Source of the DNA: Natrinema sp. SYSU A 869 | Lineage (GTDB): Archaea > Halobacteriota > Halobacteria > Halobacteriales > Natrialbaceae | Length of the DNA: 64,000 bases | Direction of reading: 5' to 3' | NCBI RefSeq assembly: GCF_019879105.1 | Contig: NZ_CP082247.1 | Location: forward strand, 62,001 to 126,000 | Shown here: positions 18,871-27,309 of the stretch, piece after piece | Numbering within the stretch: the first letter of the stretch is position 1 | Layout: every line of letters begins with the position of its first letter | Translations under genes and position numbers: made by a program | The notes under the pieces: model-generated | Databases searched by the model: none | What the model was told of the DNA's origin: nothing | What the model saw: only the letters and a program-made list of their open reading frames with translations

Positions 18871-18948
18871 CAGCGGCTGCGTGACGGTACAGCAACTGCG
18901 TGAACGGTACAGCGGCTGCATGAGCGTACAGCAACTGCGTCTGCAATA
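18871..18948 (+). repeat. Four tandem direct repeats of 19-20 bp
   Basis: Units start at 18871, 18890, 18910 and 18929 and alternate CAGCGGCTGC and CAGCAACTGC, each followed by a GTGA/ATGA-rich tail ending in GTA. The spacing near two helical turns suits a protein-binding array. A separate direct repeat of GCGTCTATCGATGAGA occurs twice near 19031 and 19049. Confidence 0.6.
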
Positions 18949-19325
18949 CTGGGCCGATATCTTGGACGCCATCTCTTCTGAACAGAGTTCAATAGCTGTC
19001 TGTATACTCGGGCGACACGGATGCATAACGGCGTCTATCGATGAGAGAGCGTCTATCGATGAGAGCCGAAAAGGCTAGTGGATCCGCTTGCTACGGGACA
19101 GCACGGAACTAGCTTTTCGGAGAGCTACGACAAGTGGCGCAGGTCACCCCAACTGATTTCGGGGCCAGAGCAGTTGCCAACTCATAGTCTGGTATCTTAC
19201 TGCATCTGTTAGCGCCGTGTGACGAGTTATTCCACCGGAATATAAATTCTGCTATCTGTCTACTATATATACATAAATAATGAATGTTGCCGCTCAGATT
19301 TCAGCGAGTGTTGCCGCGGTGCATA

Positions 19326-19956
19326 GAACAGCGGACACGATGGTGTCCCAGTACCAATCCAATGAGAGAGACAAGACTCGTTAAAATGTAACAACACTCG
19401 CTGAAACCTGCCTGCTGTTCTATGACGCCCGCCTGTGTTTCCGAGTGATAGGGTTCCGCCCAGTATATACCAGTGAATAGCGTAGTTCCCACTAGACAGC
19501 CACACTAGACACGAAGAGACTCGTGAGGTGAGTCATAGACTCACGAAGAGAACAGCGGACAGAGTGGTGTGAGATAGTGGATGGGCGGCTATTGCTCTAT
19601 CTGGGAGGCTGTGATATGAACCAATGAGAGAACCAGAGTGGACAAAGTGGAATTATGATATCGCTCGATGGTCAGCAAAAGAGGACACACCCACCCCACC
19701 ATGTCCGCTGTTCTCCTCCGAAGTTCAAACAAGTTGATGAGCCGAAGAATATTTCAACCATAACACCTGTGGAATTTGTTCCCGAAGTTGCCATTTGGAC
19801 TAGCTCTCATTACACCGTTTAAATATTCCTCTTTCTAGAGGACTCTTCTACTGGTAGTCCTAGTTGTGGAGATTACTGCGGACATGGTGGGGTGGGTGTG
19901 TCCTGCGATCTGATATAAATCAAGAGAACAGCGGACACTCCGGACAGGGTGGTTTT
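19326..19956 (+). repeat. Iteron family 1 upstream of orc1/cdc6 copy 1
   Basis: Copies of a GAACAGCGGACATGGTGG-type site occur at 19326 (+), 19550 (+), 19683 (-), 19878 (+) and 19924 (+), with a weak copy near 19630. The last overlaps the core promoter region of the orc1/cdc6 gene, suggesting autoregulation. Two more copies lie beyond the gene's 3' end. Gene-specific arrays of this kind are the usual Orc1/Cdc6 binding sites (ORBs) of haloarchaeal replicons. Confidence 0.75.
19683..19903. other. Candidate replication origin 1
   Basis: A perfect 26-bp inverted repeat (19683-19708 and 19878-19903; arm core CACCCACCCCACCATGTCCG) encloses about 170 bases of AT-rich sequence. It lies 92 bases before the orc1/cdc6 start. 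Inverted ORBs around an unwinding element, directly upstream of the initiator gene, is the standard archaeal origin layout. Origin activity is inferred, not shown. Confidence 0.7.
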
Positions 19957-19961
19957 ATAAA
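19953..19961 (+). promoter_or_regulatory. TATA box of orc1/cdc6 copy 1
   Basis: TTTTATAAA is placed about 34 bases before the ATG and is abutted by an iteron, so bound Orc1 could block its own promoter. Confidence 0.5.
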
Positions 19962-19994
19962 CCATGCTGCTAGAGGGACGCACAGACAACTCGA

Positions 19995-21254
19995 ATGAGT
20001 CTATTCGAACGCGACACTGAAATCTACAAAAATCGCGATGCGTTACGAGAGGATTATCAACCGAAACAACTCGTCGGTCGTGACGAAGAAATACAAATGT
20101 ATCAGGCTGCGTTACAGCCTGTGATCAATGGTGAACAGCCAAATAACGTCTTTCTCTACGGGAAAACCGGCGTCGGGAAGACTGCAGCAACTAGATATCT
20201 CCTCTCTCACCTCGAGGAAGACGCCGAACAGTACGACGACATCGATCTCCATCTCACTTTTCTCAACTGTGACGGTCTCACCTCATCGTACCAAATCGCG
20301 ACGCGGCTGGTTAACGAACTTCGAGACGAGACGAACCAGATTAGTACCACTGGGTATCCGCGGGCGACAGTCTACGAAATGCTGTGGGACGACCTCGACG
20401 AGATCGGCGGAACCAATCTGATCGTCCTCGACGAAGTCGACCACGTCGAAGACGATTCGATCCTCTATCAGCTTCCTCGAGCTCGAGCGAACAACAATCT
20501 CTCCGCGGCGAAGATCGGAATCATCGGCATCTCGAACGATTTCTCGTTCCGTGACGACCTCTCCCCGAAAGTGAAAAGCTCGCTCTGTGAACAGGAGATT
20601 CACTTCCCTGCCTACGACGCAGGCGACCTCCAGAAAATCCTCGAACAGCGTGCGGAAGTCGCATTTCACGATGATGTCCTTGATGACGCGGTGATTCCAT
20701 TGTGTGCAGCGTACGGCGCAAAAGACGCCGGTGATGCCCGTCAATCGATCGACCTTCTCATGAAAGCCGGGGATCTCGCTCGAGAAGAGGACGAGGCAAC
20801 GATCGTTACTGAAAGCCATGTAGAAGCGGGTCGTCATGACCTGGAACGCGGGCGTATTGAAGAGGGTATTAGCGGGCTTACGCAACACGGTCACTTGGTG
20901 TTGTACTCGTTGCTCACACTCCACCTCCAGGACGAAACCCCGATTCGGTCTCGAGATGTCCGCCCTCGCTACACCAACTTTGCGCAGCGGGCCGGACGAG
21001 ACCCGCTCGTTCCGCGTCGAATGCGCGATCATCTGTCGGAACTCGCCATGCTCGGACTCGTTTCGGTCACTGAGCGTAATGAGGGCCGACGTGGGGGCAC
21101 ATACCGCGAGTACACACTCGATATGGATGTCGAACTCATCGTTTCGGCACTCGATGAGATCCTTGACGATGTTGGTATCCATGATTCAATTCAAGATCAT
21201 TTAATTGACGCCGATTCGACCAATGAGAACACATCATTAGCTGAATTTTATTAA
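19995..21254 (+). CDS. orc1/cdc6: Orc1/Cdc6-type replication initiator, copy 1
   Basis: AAA+ initiator of 419 residues that binds origin repeats and loads the MCM helicase. Walker A is YGKTGVGKTAATR near residue 55 and Walker B LIVLDEVDHVED near 140. The AAA+ lid (GDARQSIDLLMKAGDLA) and a C-terminal winged helix (about residues 300-400, ending in the TYREYTLDMD region) complete the fold. The length is typical. Family-1 iterons flank both ends of the gene and none matches the repeats around copy 2, so each initiator seems to have its own origin. Orc paralogues of this type are usual on haloarchaeal plasmids and on integrated replicons. Confidence 0.92.
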   Translation: MSLFERDTEIYKNRDALREDYQPKQLVGRDEEIQMYQAALQPVINGEQPNNVFLYGKTGVGKTAATRYLLSHLEEDAEQYDDIDLHLTFLNCDGLTSSYQIATRLVNELRDETNQISTTGYPRATVYEMLWDDLDEIGGTNLIVLDEVDHVEDDSILYQLPRARANNNLSAAKIGIIGISNDFSFRDDLSPKVKSSLCEQEIHFPAYDAGDLQKILEQRAEVAFHDDVLDDAVIPLCAAYGAKDAGDARQSIDLLMKAGDLAREEDEATIVTESHVEAGRHDLERGRIEEGISGLTQHGHLVLYSLLTLHLQDETPIRSRDVRPRYTNFAQRAGRDPLVPRRMRDHLSELAMLGLVSVTERNEGRRGGTYREYTLDMDVELIVSALDEILDDVGIHDSIQDHLIDADSTNENTSLAEFY

Positions 21255-21317
21255 CTTCTCAGATATTATCAAATAGGAATCGTTGTGGTTCGGTACTCTG
21301 TGGTTTCTATTCCTATT

Positions 21318-21563
21318 TCACACCACCATGTCCGGAGTAACTTCGTTCTTCAGGGCCAATACCCAACATATACACTATCAAGAGGTAGATAGTATAGATT
21401 ATAAAACAGCACCTTTGTATTGTAAATAAAATAACTAAATATGGGTGATGGATATTGGTATGACGTACCGGTGAAAGATACCAATGTGAAGACTTTTATC
21501 TTCGATTACAACCACTGAATATCCAAGCTGCCAATAGAGTTAACACCACTATGTCCGCTGTTC
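21318..21563 (-). repeat. Iteron family 1 downstream copies
   Basis: Two inverted copies of the family-1 site (CACCACCATGTCCGG near 21320 and CACCACTATGTCCGCTGTTC near 21544) lie in an otherwise gene-free gap between orc1/cdc6 copy 1 and the IS605 element. Confidence 0.65.
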
Positions 21564-21940
21564 TTCTTCCAGTATTCCAATACTAGTCCACGGTTCTCTA
21601 ATTCACAACAGCGCAGTTCGAATCTCTCTTCTGAGTAGGAGAATACCGTCTTTCGTGAATCGCCTCGGTGTCAACGCTCGAGACGCTACATCTGGAAGGG
21701 AGGGAGTGAGACCCTGAGAGGGAACACCCGGAACAGAACTAATCTATTCTTCTGAGATAACGAACTAATGACTATGCACTGCTCAGTCGCACCCTGATAC
21801 AGAGCGATAGCGCATACCTCCGTCTTTAGGCGGAGGTCAAGCAATAGGCATTGTGTTAATTCACGAGTCTCCGCTACTGATTGATTTCCTACTCTTCATC
21901 GATGGTATTAAGGCGGTATGAACTATAGTATGCAACACGG

Positions 21941-22324
21941 ATGAAGACTACACGGCACGCGACCTACAACCTCAACTACCACATCGTGTGGTCGCCGAAG
22001 TACCGCCAGTCGGTATTCGTCAACGAGGTCGCTGACCGTGTGCGAAACATCCTCCACGAAATCGCCGACGAGAAGGGAGTAGAGATACTCGACATAACCG
22101 TCCAACCCGACCACATCCATCTGTTCGTCAGTAGCCCGCCGAAACACGCTCCCTCGCTTCTCGCTAACTGGTTCAAGGGAATTTCCTCGCGGAAATACAA
22201 CCACCGCTACGCCGATAACGAGAGTGAGAAGATTCGCTGGGCGCGAGGCTACTACGCAGGGACGGCGGGGAACGTCTCCAGCGAAACGGTTCAGGACTAC
22301 ATCCAGCGTCAACAGAACTCATGA
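21941..22324 (+). CDS. tnpA: IS200/IS605 transposase TnpA (Y1 HUH)
   Basis: 127 residues, the usual size for a Y1 transposase. It has the family opening YNLNYHIVWSPKYR, the HUH metal motif HIHLF near residue 65, and the catalytic tyrosine in the C-terminal helix (TVQDYIQRQ). It cuts and joins single-stranded DNA at the hairpin ends of the element. The frame is intact. Confidence 0.93.
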   Translation: MKTTRHATYNLNYHIVWSPKYRQSVFVNEVADRVRNILHEIADEKGVEILDITVQPDHIHLFVSSPPKHAPSLLANWFKGISSRKYNHRYADNESEKIRWARGYYAGTAGNVSSETVQDYIQRQQNS

Positions 22325-22340
22325 ATTCTGTTTGGCTCAC

Positions 22341-22361
22341 GAGAAACGCGGCGTGTTTCTC
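22341..22361 (+). other. Hairpin between tnpA and tnpB
   Basis: GAGAAAC and GTTTCTC pair around a seven-base loop (GCGGCGT) in the 61-base tnpA-tnpB gap. It could act in mRNA processing or attenuation; no function is proven. Confidence 0.4.
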
Positions 22362-22385
22362 GGGACGTCACGAGGAGGGTGACAC

Positions 22386-23624
22386 ATGACGGAACTCACC
22401 AAGACGCTGGAACTGAAACTGGTCGACCCAAACGCCCACAAGCAGAGGAAACTCCGTGAGACGCGGGACGCCTACCAGCAAGCCCTCGCGGATGCGTTCG
22501 ACGCTGGTTGTACCACCCAGACCGAAGCGAATGACGTGGTGGTCAACTACGACCTGTCAGGGTACGCGAAGAACGCACTCAAGAAGTACGTCCCGCAACT
22601 TACGACGACCTACAACGCGGGCGAACTTCACGACGACCACCCCGTTCGCTTCACCAATGAAGGACTGCGACTTGACCACAAGCCCGAGAACGCTATCGAG
22701 TGGTACGTCAAAATCCCCCATCACGAAGACTATCACCTCTGGATACCAGCACAACCGAATCCCGATCAGCGGGACTGGCTGGAAGCGTTGAACGCGGGAG
22801 ACGCCAAGATGGGCGAGAGTCGCCTATTCGAGCGGGACGGGATGTGGTATCTCCACGTCACCGCCACCCGAAACGTGGAGGACTATTCCGTGGTGTCTAC
22901 CGACGAACAGACACCCATTGGAGTAGACATCGGAGAAGCGTCACTCGTCACGGTGTGTCACCGCGACGACCACGGTTCTCCGACCGCGCCCGAACTGTGG
23001 GCTGACGAGGGCAAGACCGTCCGTCGGCTCCGTAAGACCTACTTCACTGCCACTCGCCGACTCCAGACGCGCGGGAGTGAGCGTATCGCGGAGTCCTTCA
23101 GGGACGACGTGTGGAACCTGATAGACGATATATTCCACACCGTCACCCGCGGAGTTGTGGAGTACGCCGAATCCGTCGAGAATCCTGTTCTTGTTCTAGA
23201 AGACCTGACGTACATACGGGAGTCGATGGACTACGGCGACTTCATGAATCGGCGTCTCCACGGATGGGGATTCGCCAAACTCCACGCGCAGATACGCTAC
23301 AAAGCTGTCGAGAAGGGTATCCCCGTCAAGACGGTGAACCCGCGCAACACATCGAAGGAGTGCCATTCGTGCGGTGAAGTGGGGTATCGTCCAAAGCAGG
23401 CGACGTTCAAATGCACGAACGACGGCTGTTGGATGGGCGAGTACCAAGCGGATGTGAACGGCGCGATAAACATCGCAGACCGCTACCTCAGCGGAGAGAG
23501 TCGTTTCAGAGAACACACGGACGACGATGACTCGGCTGAGGATGGGGCGCGTTTGACCGCGCCACAAGACAGCCAAGCCGATGCTGAAACCCAGCAGAAG
23601 ACGCTTGGAACGTATGCGTCTTGA
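22386..23624 (+). CDS. tnpB: RNA-guided nuclease TnpB of the IS605 element
   Basis: 412 residues. The RuvC-like nuclease is complete: first Asp in GVDIGEASLV (near residue 180), Glu in VLVLEDLTYIRES (near 270) and last Asp in QADVNGAINIADRY (near 360). A zinc finger with CHSC and CTNDGC sits between the second and third motifs. TnpB uses a right-end RNA as guide to cut the empty donor site and so preserve the element. The C-terminal tail after the last Asp is disordered and overlaps the predicted guide-RNA region. Confidence 0.92.
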   Translation: MTELTKTLELKLVDPNAHKQRKLRETRDAYQQALADAFDAGCTTQTEANDVVVNYDLSGYAKNALKKYVPQLTTTYNAGELHDDHPVRFTNEGLRLDHKPENAIEWYVKIPHHEDYHLWIPAQPNPDQRDWLEALNAGDAKMGESRLFERDGMWYLHVTATRNVEDYSVVSTDEQTPIGVDIGEASLVTVCHRDDHGSPTAPELWADEGKTVRRLRKTYFTATRRLQTRGSERIAESFRDDVWNLIDDIFHTVTRGVVEYAESVENPVLVLEDLTYIRESMDYGDFMNRRLHGWGFAKLHAQIRYKAVEKGIPVKTVNPRNTSKECHSCGEVGYRPKQATFKCTNDGCWMGEYQADVNGAINIADRYLSGESRFREHTDDDDSAEDGARLTAPQDSQADAETQQKTLGTYAS

Positions 23625-23699
23625 AACCATAGGGTCGTTGCACTCGGCCTGAAATCTCGTGGCGAGATTCCCGCGTCTTCAGGCGCGGGAGGAGGTCAA
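23540..23699 (+). ncRNA. Predicted omega/re-RNA of the IS605 element
   Basis: In IS605 systems the TnpB guide scaffold is transcribed from the 3' end of tnpB through the right end, with the guide read from the flank. Here the scaffold would include the GCGCGTTTGACCGCGCC hairpin and the right-end hairpin. The guide would begin at 23700 (TTGAAGCTCTCGACGG). The 378-bp elements keep the same hairpin order. Inferred from family knowledge. Confidence 0.55.
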
Positions 23700-23732
23700 T
23701 TGAAGCTCTCGACGGTTTTGGAAACGAAAGGA

Positions 23733-23962
23733 AAACACTTCGATAGAGGTGTGTCCGGGTTCTCAGGAATTGAAAAGCCACCAAGAGACGAGATAATCAC
23801 AGATCGAGGATAAATAGACATACCATCACTATACTGCATAGACCTGCTGGTCCCATACTGTATATAACAAATTGCTACGTTTCCAGCTCTCAGCTACCGT
23901 TGGTCGACATCACACATCGATAGAGGTGTGTGGTGGATGGAGAAACATATCGATAGAGGTGC
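23733..23962 (+). repeat. Iteron family 2, copies downstream of orc1/cdc6 copy 2
   Basis: Three copies of an ACACATCGATAGAGGTGTGT-type site near 23735, 23911 and 23944, all in the same orientation, lie just beyond the 3' end of the second orc1/cdc6 gene. Confidence 0.75.
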
Positions 23963-23980
23963 CTATCGAACCGAGCGGTG

Positions 23981-25420
23981 TCACGTCTCGTTTCGAACCT
24001 GTGCGTTGACGACACTCGTCACTTCGTCCGGAGAGACCATGTCGAGACGCGAATCTTCGCGAAGCGTTTCGAGGATCGTCTCGGGACGTTCGCCGAACTG
24101 GAACTCGAGGAACATCCCCGAACTCGGTCCGTGGCTCCGACGTTCGAAGTCGACGAGCGAGTACGTCGTCATCTCCTTCATCTTGTTGACGTAGGTTTCC
24201 TGGTGATACTGTTCGGCATCGATCGCGTCCGTGAGGAACTGGTACACTCTGTACCCAGTTGTACTGCGAGCGGATTCGTCGTTTGTCTCAGAAGCCACGG
24301 CTGCCGTTGCGTAGAGGCACAATTTCTTCTGTGTACTGATACCACGGACGACTTCGAGGACCCGGTTCTTCTCGACCTTGTCTTGGGCTTCGCGAACGTG
24401 TTCTTCACGGACGCTTCCATCACCTTCACGTTCTGCGAGCTCGCCAGCAACGCGCATCAGATCGATCGCCTTGCGAGCATCGCCGTGGGTCTGAGCCGCA
24501 AAGGCTGCCGCCAGCGGGATGACGTCCTCGTCGAGGACGTCCTCATAGAACGCGTCCTGGCGGCGACGGAGGATCGACTGAAGCTGGTTCGCATCGTAGT
24601 CGTCGAAATGGACGTCCTCGGGCGTGAACGAACTCAGGGCTCGACTACCAACCGACTCCATCATTTTCGTATCGTTAGAGATTGCGACGACAGAGACATG
24701 CGCAGTGAGATCGTTCGTTGCACCGGCTCGAGAGAGTTGATAGAGCAGTCGAGAGAACGCCGGCTCCTGTTTATCTCGCCGCCCGACGAGCATATCGAGT
24801 TCATCGAGGACGAATACCGCCGAATCGAAGTTCTCGTTGACGATACGATAGAGTTCGTCCCACTTTTCTTTCGTCGCGACGCCGTGTTTCGGGACTTCGA
24901 CCGCAACGTCGGCTTTGTCCGCAGCGCGACTCGCTAGTTCATAGACGGCGACGCCGAGAGTATCGAGATCCTGGCAGTTAACCTCGATCGTTCCGAACCG
25001 AATATCTCGCGTCTCACAGATGTTACTGATGTTCTTGCAGACGGCTTTCGTGATGAGTGATTTGCCAGTTCCGGAGGGACCGTAGAGAAAGAGATTTGGG
25101 GGGCGATTGTCGCCGAGAGCGACACGAAGCATCTTGGTAACTTCTTGGAGTTGCCTGTCGCGACCGACGATTCGATCTTCCTCGACGATATGATTTGGAT
25201 CGAGGAGCGATCGATCTCGAATGAGCCCTTCCTGTTGATCGAATTCGAGTAGCATATCCTCGATCGACTGTGATTCATCTGTCGTCGACGGCTCGGTCGA
25301 GGTGGGAGATGTCTCGGGCGTAGTGGAATCAGATGAGGGAACTGCCTGCTCTGTCGTCTCGTTTTCCGATGTCCCCGCCCCGTCTCGACGATCCTCAACG
25401 TCGTCCATACGATGATCCAT
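23981..25420 (-). CDS. orc1/cdc6: Orc1/Cdc6-type replication initiator, copy 2
   Basis: 479 residues. A disordered acidic, Ser/Thr-rich N-terminal extension of about 65 residues precedes the AAA+ core. Walker A is LYGPSGTGKSLITK near residue 112, Walker B SAVFVLDELDMLVG near 190, and the lid GDARKAIDLMRVAGELAE follows. A winged-helix domain occupies the last 110 residues. ATGs at codons 1 and 5 are both possible starts. It faces away from copy 1 and is surrounded by a different iteron family, so the two are not simple duplicates. It probably recognises its own origin. Confidence 0.92.
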   Translation of the reverse strand: MDHRMDDVEDRRDGAGTSENETTEQAVPSSDSTTPETSPTSTEPSTTDESQSIEDMLLEFDQQEGLIRDRSLLDPNHIVEEDRIVGRDRQLQEVTKMLRVALGDNRPPNLFLYGPSGTGKSLITKAVCKNISNICETRDIRFGTIEVNCQDLDTLGVAVYELASRAADKADVAVEVPKHGVATKEKWDELYRIVNENFDSAVFVLDELDMLVGRRDKQEPAFSRLLYQLSRAGATNDLTAHVSVVAISNDTKMMESVGSRALSSFTPEDVHFDDYDANQLQSILRRRQDAFYEDVLDEDVIPLAAAFAAQTHGDARKAIDLMRVAGELAEREGDGSVREEHVREAQDKVEKNRVLEVVRGISTQKKLCLYATAAVASETNDESARSTTGYRVYQFLTDAIDAEQYHQETYVNKMKEMTTYSLVDFERRSHGPSSGMFLEFQFGERPETILETLREDSRLDMVSPDEVTSVVNAQVRNET

Positions 25421-25444
25421 ACAGGGTAGGACTAAAAGTGTTCC

Positions 25445-26248
25445 CCACCCCTATCGATGTGTATATCCCCGATTGAACGGTTGATATACCGGTAATATAC
25501 GGAGAGAGAAAAGGACATGAGTGAATTAGGTTCTGACGAACGACGAAGTGTTCCGAACGCACAGTGACTTGACTGATCGATCCTAGAGACAGACACCCCT
25601 CTATCGATGTGTTTGAGACTTCGAGAGAGAGGGGGTAATTGACGAGCGTCGCTGAGGCGTGACCGGTAATAGAACATCGCTCCGTTGGATTTTGGGAATT
25701 GGGGTGTAGCGGACCAGAAAACAGGGTTCTCTTTTCTATTCTACTATACTACTAGACTAGATCTAGACTAGATACCCCCACACCCCTCTATCGATGTGTT
25801 CGATGTGTTTCGGCTTGATCGTATTCTGTCATCCTGCAAACGCGGTCCGCTGGACAACTCCTCGAGGACAGAATCATCCCTATACTCTGTCTATACTCCG
25901 ATCTATAACTATATTCTCGCAAGACGGGTCCCTTTTCTCTCCTGAATGGCCTCCTTCCCTCTTTGACCGTAGCCCAAAACACATCGATAGAGGGGTGTCT
26001 GTCTCCTCTATTCTTTCTCATCACATCTTCTGGAAGCGGTCTCACAATACAGAACATATCGATAGAGGCGTCTCTTGATGCGGTTCCTGGTCAGTAGTGG
26101 TCAATAACTGAGCCCGTAGTAAGTGAACACATTTTCATCGTTCTGAACTCAACCCTCTCATCGGTAGTCTCTCTTGAGCAGTGCCGACCTGATCAGCTCG
26201 AGACAAATGTGACTCCTTTGCAGAAACACATCGATAGAGGGGTGTCTG
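25445..26248. repeat. Iteron family 2, copies upstream of orc1/cdc6 copy 2
   Basis: Six sites with core ATCGATAGAGG (or its complement) lie near 25445 (-), 25593 (-), 25780 (-), 25978 (+), 26053 (+) and 26226 (+). Orientation switches between 25800 and 25978, so the sites point in opposite directions around a central segment. The intervening short open reading frames run through the repeats and are not genes. Confidence 0.78.
25780..25998. other. Candidate replication origin 2
   Basis: A perfect 21-bp inverted repeat (25780-25800 and 25978-25998; core ACACATCGATAGAGGGGTGT on the right arm) encloses about 177 bases. A very AT-rich patch with repeated CTAGACTAGAT lies just to the left (25735-25775). 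Scale and layout match candidate origin 1, but the repeat sequence is unrelated. Confidence 0.7.
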
Positions 26249-26930
26249 CATCGGTTTGGTATCTTCGTCTCCCGCTCACTTCGATTGTGACTGTTGTCGT
26301 TGAGGGTACGTCGATAGGACAGTCACGGTTGCTTTTCGATCGGTAGGACGGTCTCGATTGCTCTTGGTGCCAATTATCATCTCGCTCTGCGAGTCGCCTT
26401 TCACGCCCACGACAGTTGGCACGTTCCTCGGTGTACTGTGATATCTGATGGCGAGGATCATCCCCATCGAACGCTCTACCAATTCTTGGAAATTCTTGGA
26501 GTGGGATAGAGTAGATGTCTGAGGTCGAATACAGGTGAATCGGGAATCGAGTCTGCGATTTGTGTGCTAAACGAATTGCGAGACTGAGATCCGCCAGCCA
26601 GACTCCGATTCGACACGTGTTGGCCCAGTAGTCGTAGACACTCGGTGGAAAAACTCATTAGTCTAACCGAATAGTCTATCCAACAACCGCTTAGTCTATC
26701 GACTGCTTCGGTGCAACCGCGGAGAACAGGCAGACCGCAGAGAACAGGGCAGGTTAGCCACCGGCCTCGAGATCGCATCTCGAGCGTTCAACCTCATTGT
26801 GATGTCCCAGACACTGCGGACACTCTACGACATTCCGGATATTCACGGAGAGAGCCCTAAAGCGACGGGATGAATCCGACAACTTCTGTCCAATCTACCG
26901 TAGATAGCTACAAATCTTCAATATCCCAAA
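26249..26930. other. Gene-free stretch
   Basis: No supported gene. Short frames at 26276-26482 and 26476-26778 on the minus strand lack motifs and start signals. Three TTAGTCTAWC-like repeats occur around 26660-26700, and two GAGAACAGG sites near 26720 weakly resemble family-1 iterons. Confidence 0.45.
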
Positions 26931-26973
26931 TCCGGTCGGGAGTCCTTGTTCTTCAGCGCGAGGAGGATGTCAA
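26931..26973 (+). mobile_element. IS605-type right-end remnant
   Basis: A GGGAGTCC... hairpin region followed by GCGAGGAGGATGTCAA, the right-end signature seen at the intact element. No transposase gene is attached. The GTCAA end abuts the stop codon of a truncated gene. Confidence 0.6.
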
Positions 26974-27099
26974 TTACTTACCCCCGTTTTCGGTTTCAAT
27001 TTCATGTGCCGCTTGGAGAATTAGGTCATCGTCGATGCGTTCGAGAAGGTGCTGCTGACCGCGCTCACGCCGATGTTCGATTTCGCCGTCGGAGAGGTT
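26974..27099 (-). pseudogene. C-terminal fragment of an unrecognised gene
   Basis: About 41 codons read NLSDGEIEHRRERGQQHLLE and then ERIDDDLILQAAHEIETENGGK-type sequence before a TAA. The helical, charged, protein-like composition suggests a genuine C-terminus. It has no start: an in-frame TGA lies directly upstream. The stop codon begins at the base after the IS605 right end. Function not recognisable. Confidence 0.45.
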
Positions 27100-27309
27100 T
27101 CACATATCGTGTATTTAAACATTGCGGAACGTGGGCCTGTGGGTCTGAAACAGAACAGTGCAAGAAACTCGAACGACGCTGTATCCTCTCCCTGCTTGCG
27201 CCGTCGGCGCTCGCTGAGGAAGGGGTTTTGCAGCTGTCTCCCGCGACACATTTTCGGACAACCATATCATGAAATTCAAGCAATCTCGAACACAAGTAAG
27301 GTTGAGAGT

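Larger units (their letters stand above)
21799..23699 (+). mobile_element. Complete IS200/IS605-type element with tnpA and tnpB
   Basis: The left end follows a TGAT target and carries the hairpin CCTCCGTCTTTAGGCGGAGG. The right end carries CCCGCGTCTTCAGGCGCGGG and stops at GTCAA. There are no terminal inverted repeats, as expected for single-strand transposition with subterminal hairpins. Both genes are intact, so the element is probably active. Its left end closely matches that of the two 378-bp elements at 46.7 and 57.6 kb. It inserted between the two orc1/cdc6 modules. Confidence 0.88.

Noticed and set aside
18871-18948. CRISPR array
   Set aside because: Units are adjacent with no unique spacers and no cas genes are present; it is a tandem repeat.
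25432-26078. Short frames across the family-2 iterons
   Set aside because: They consist of repeat sequence read through; the repeats explain them better.
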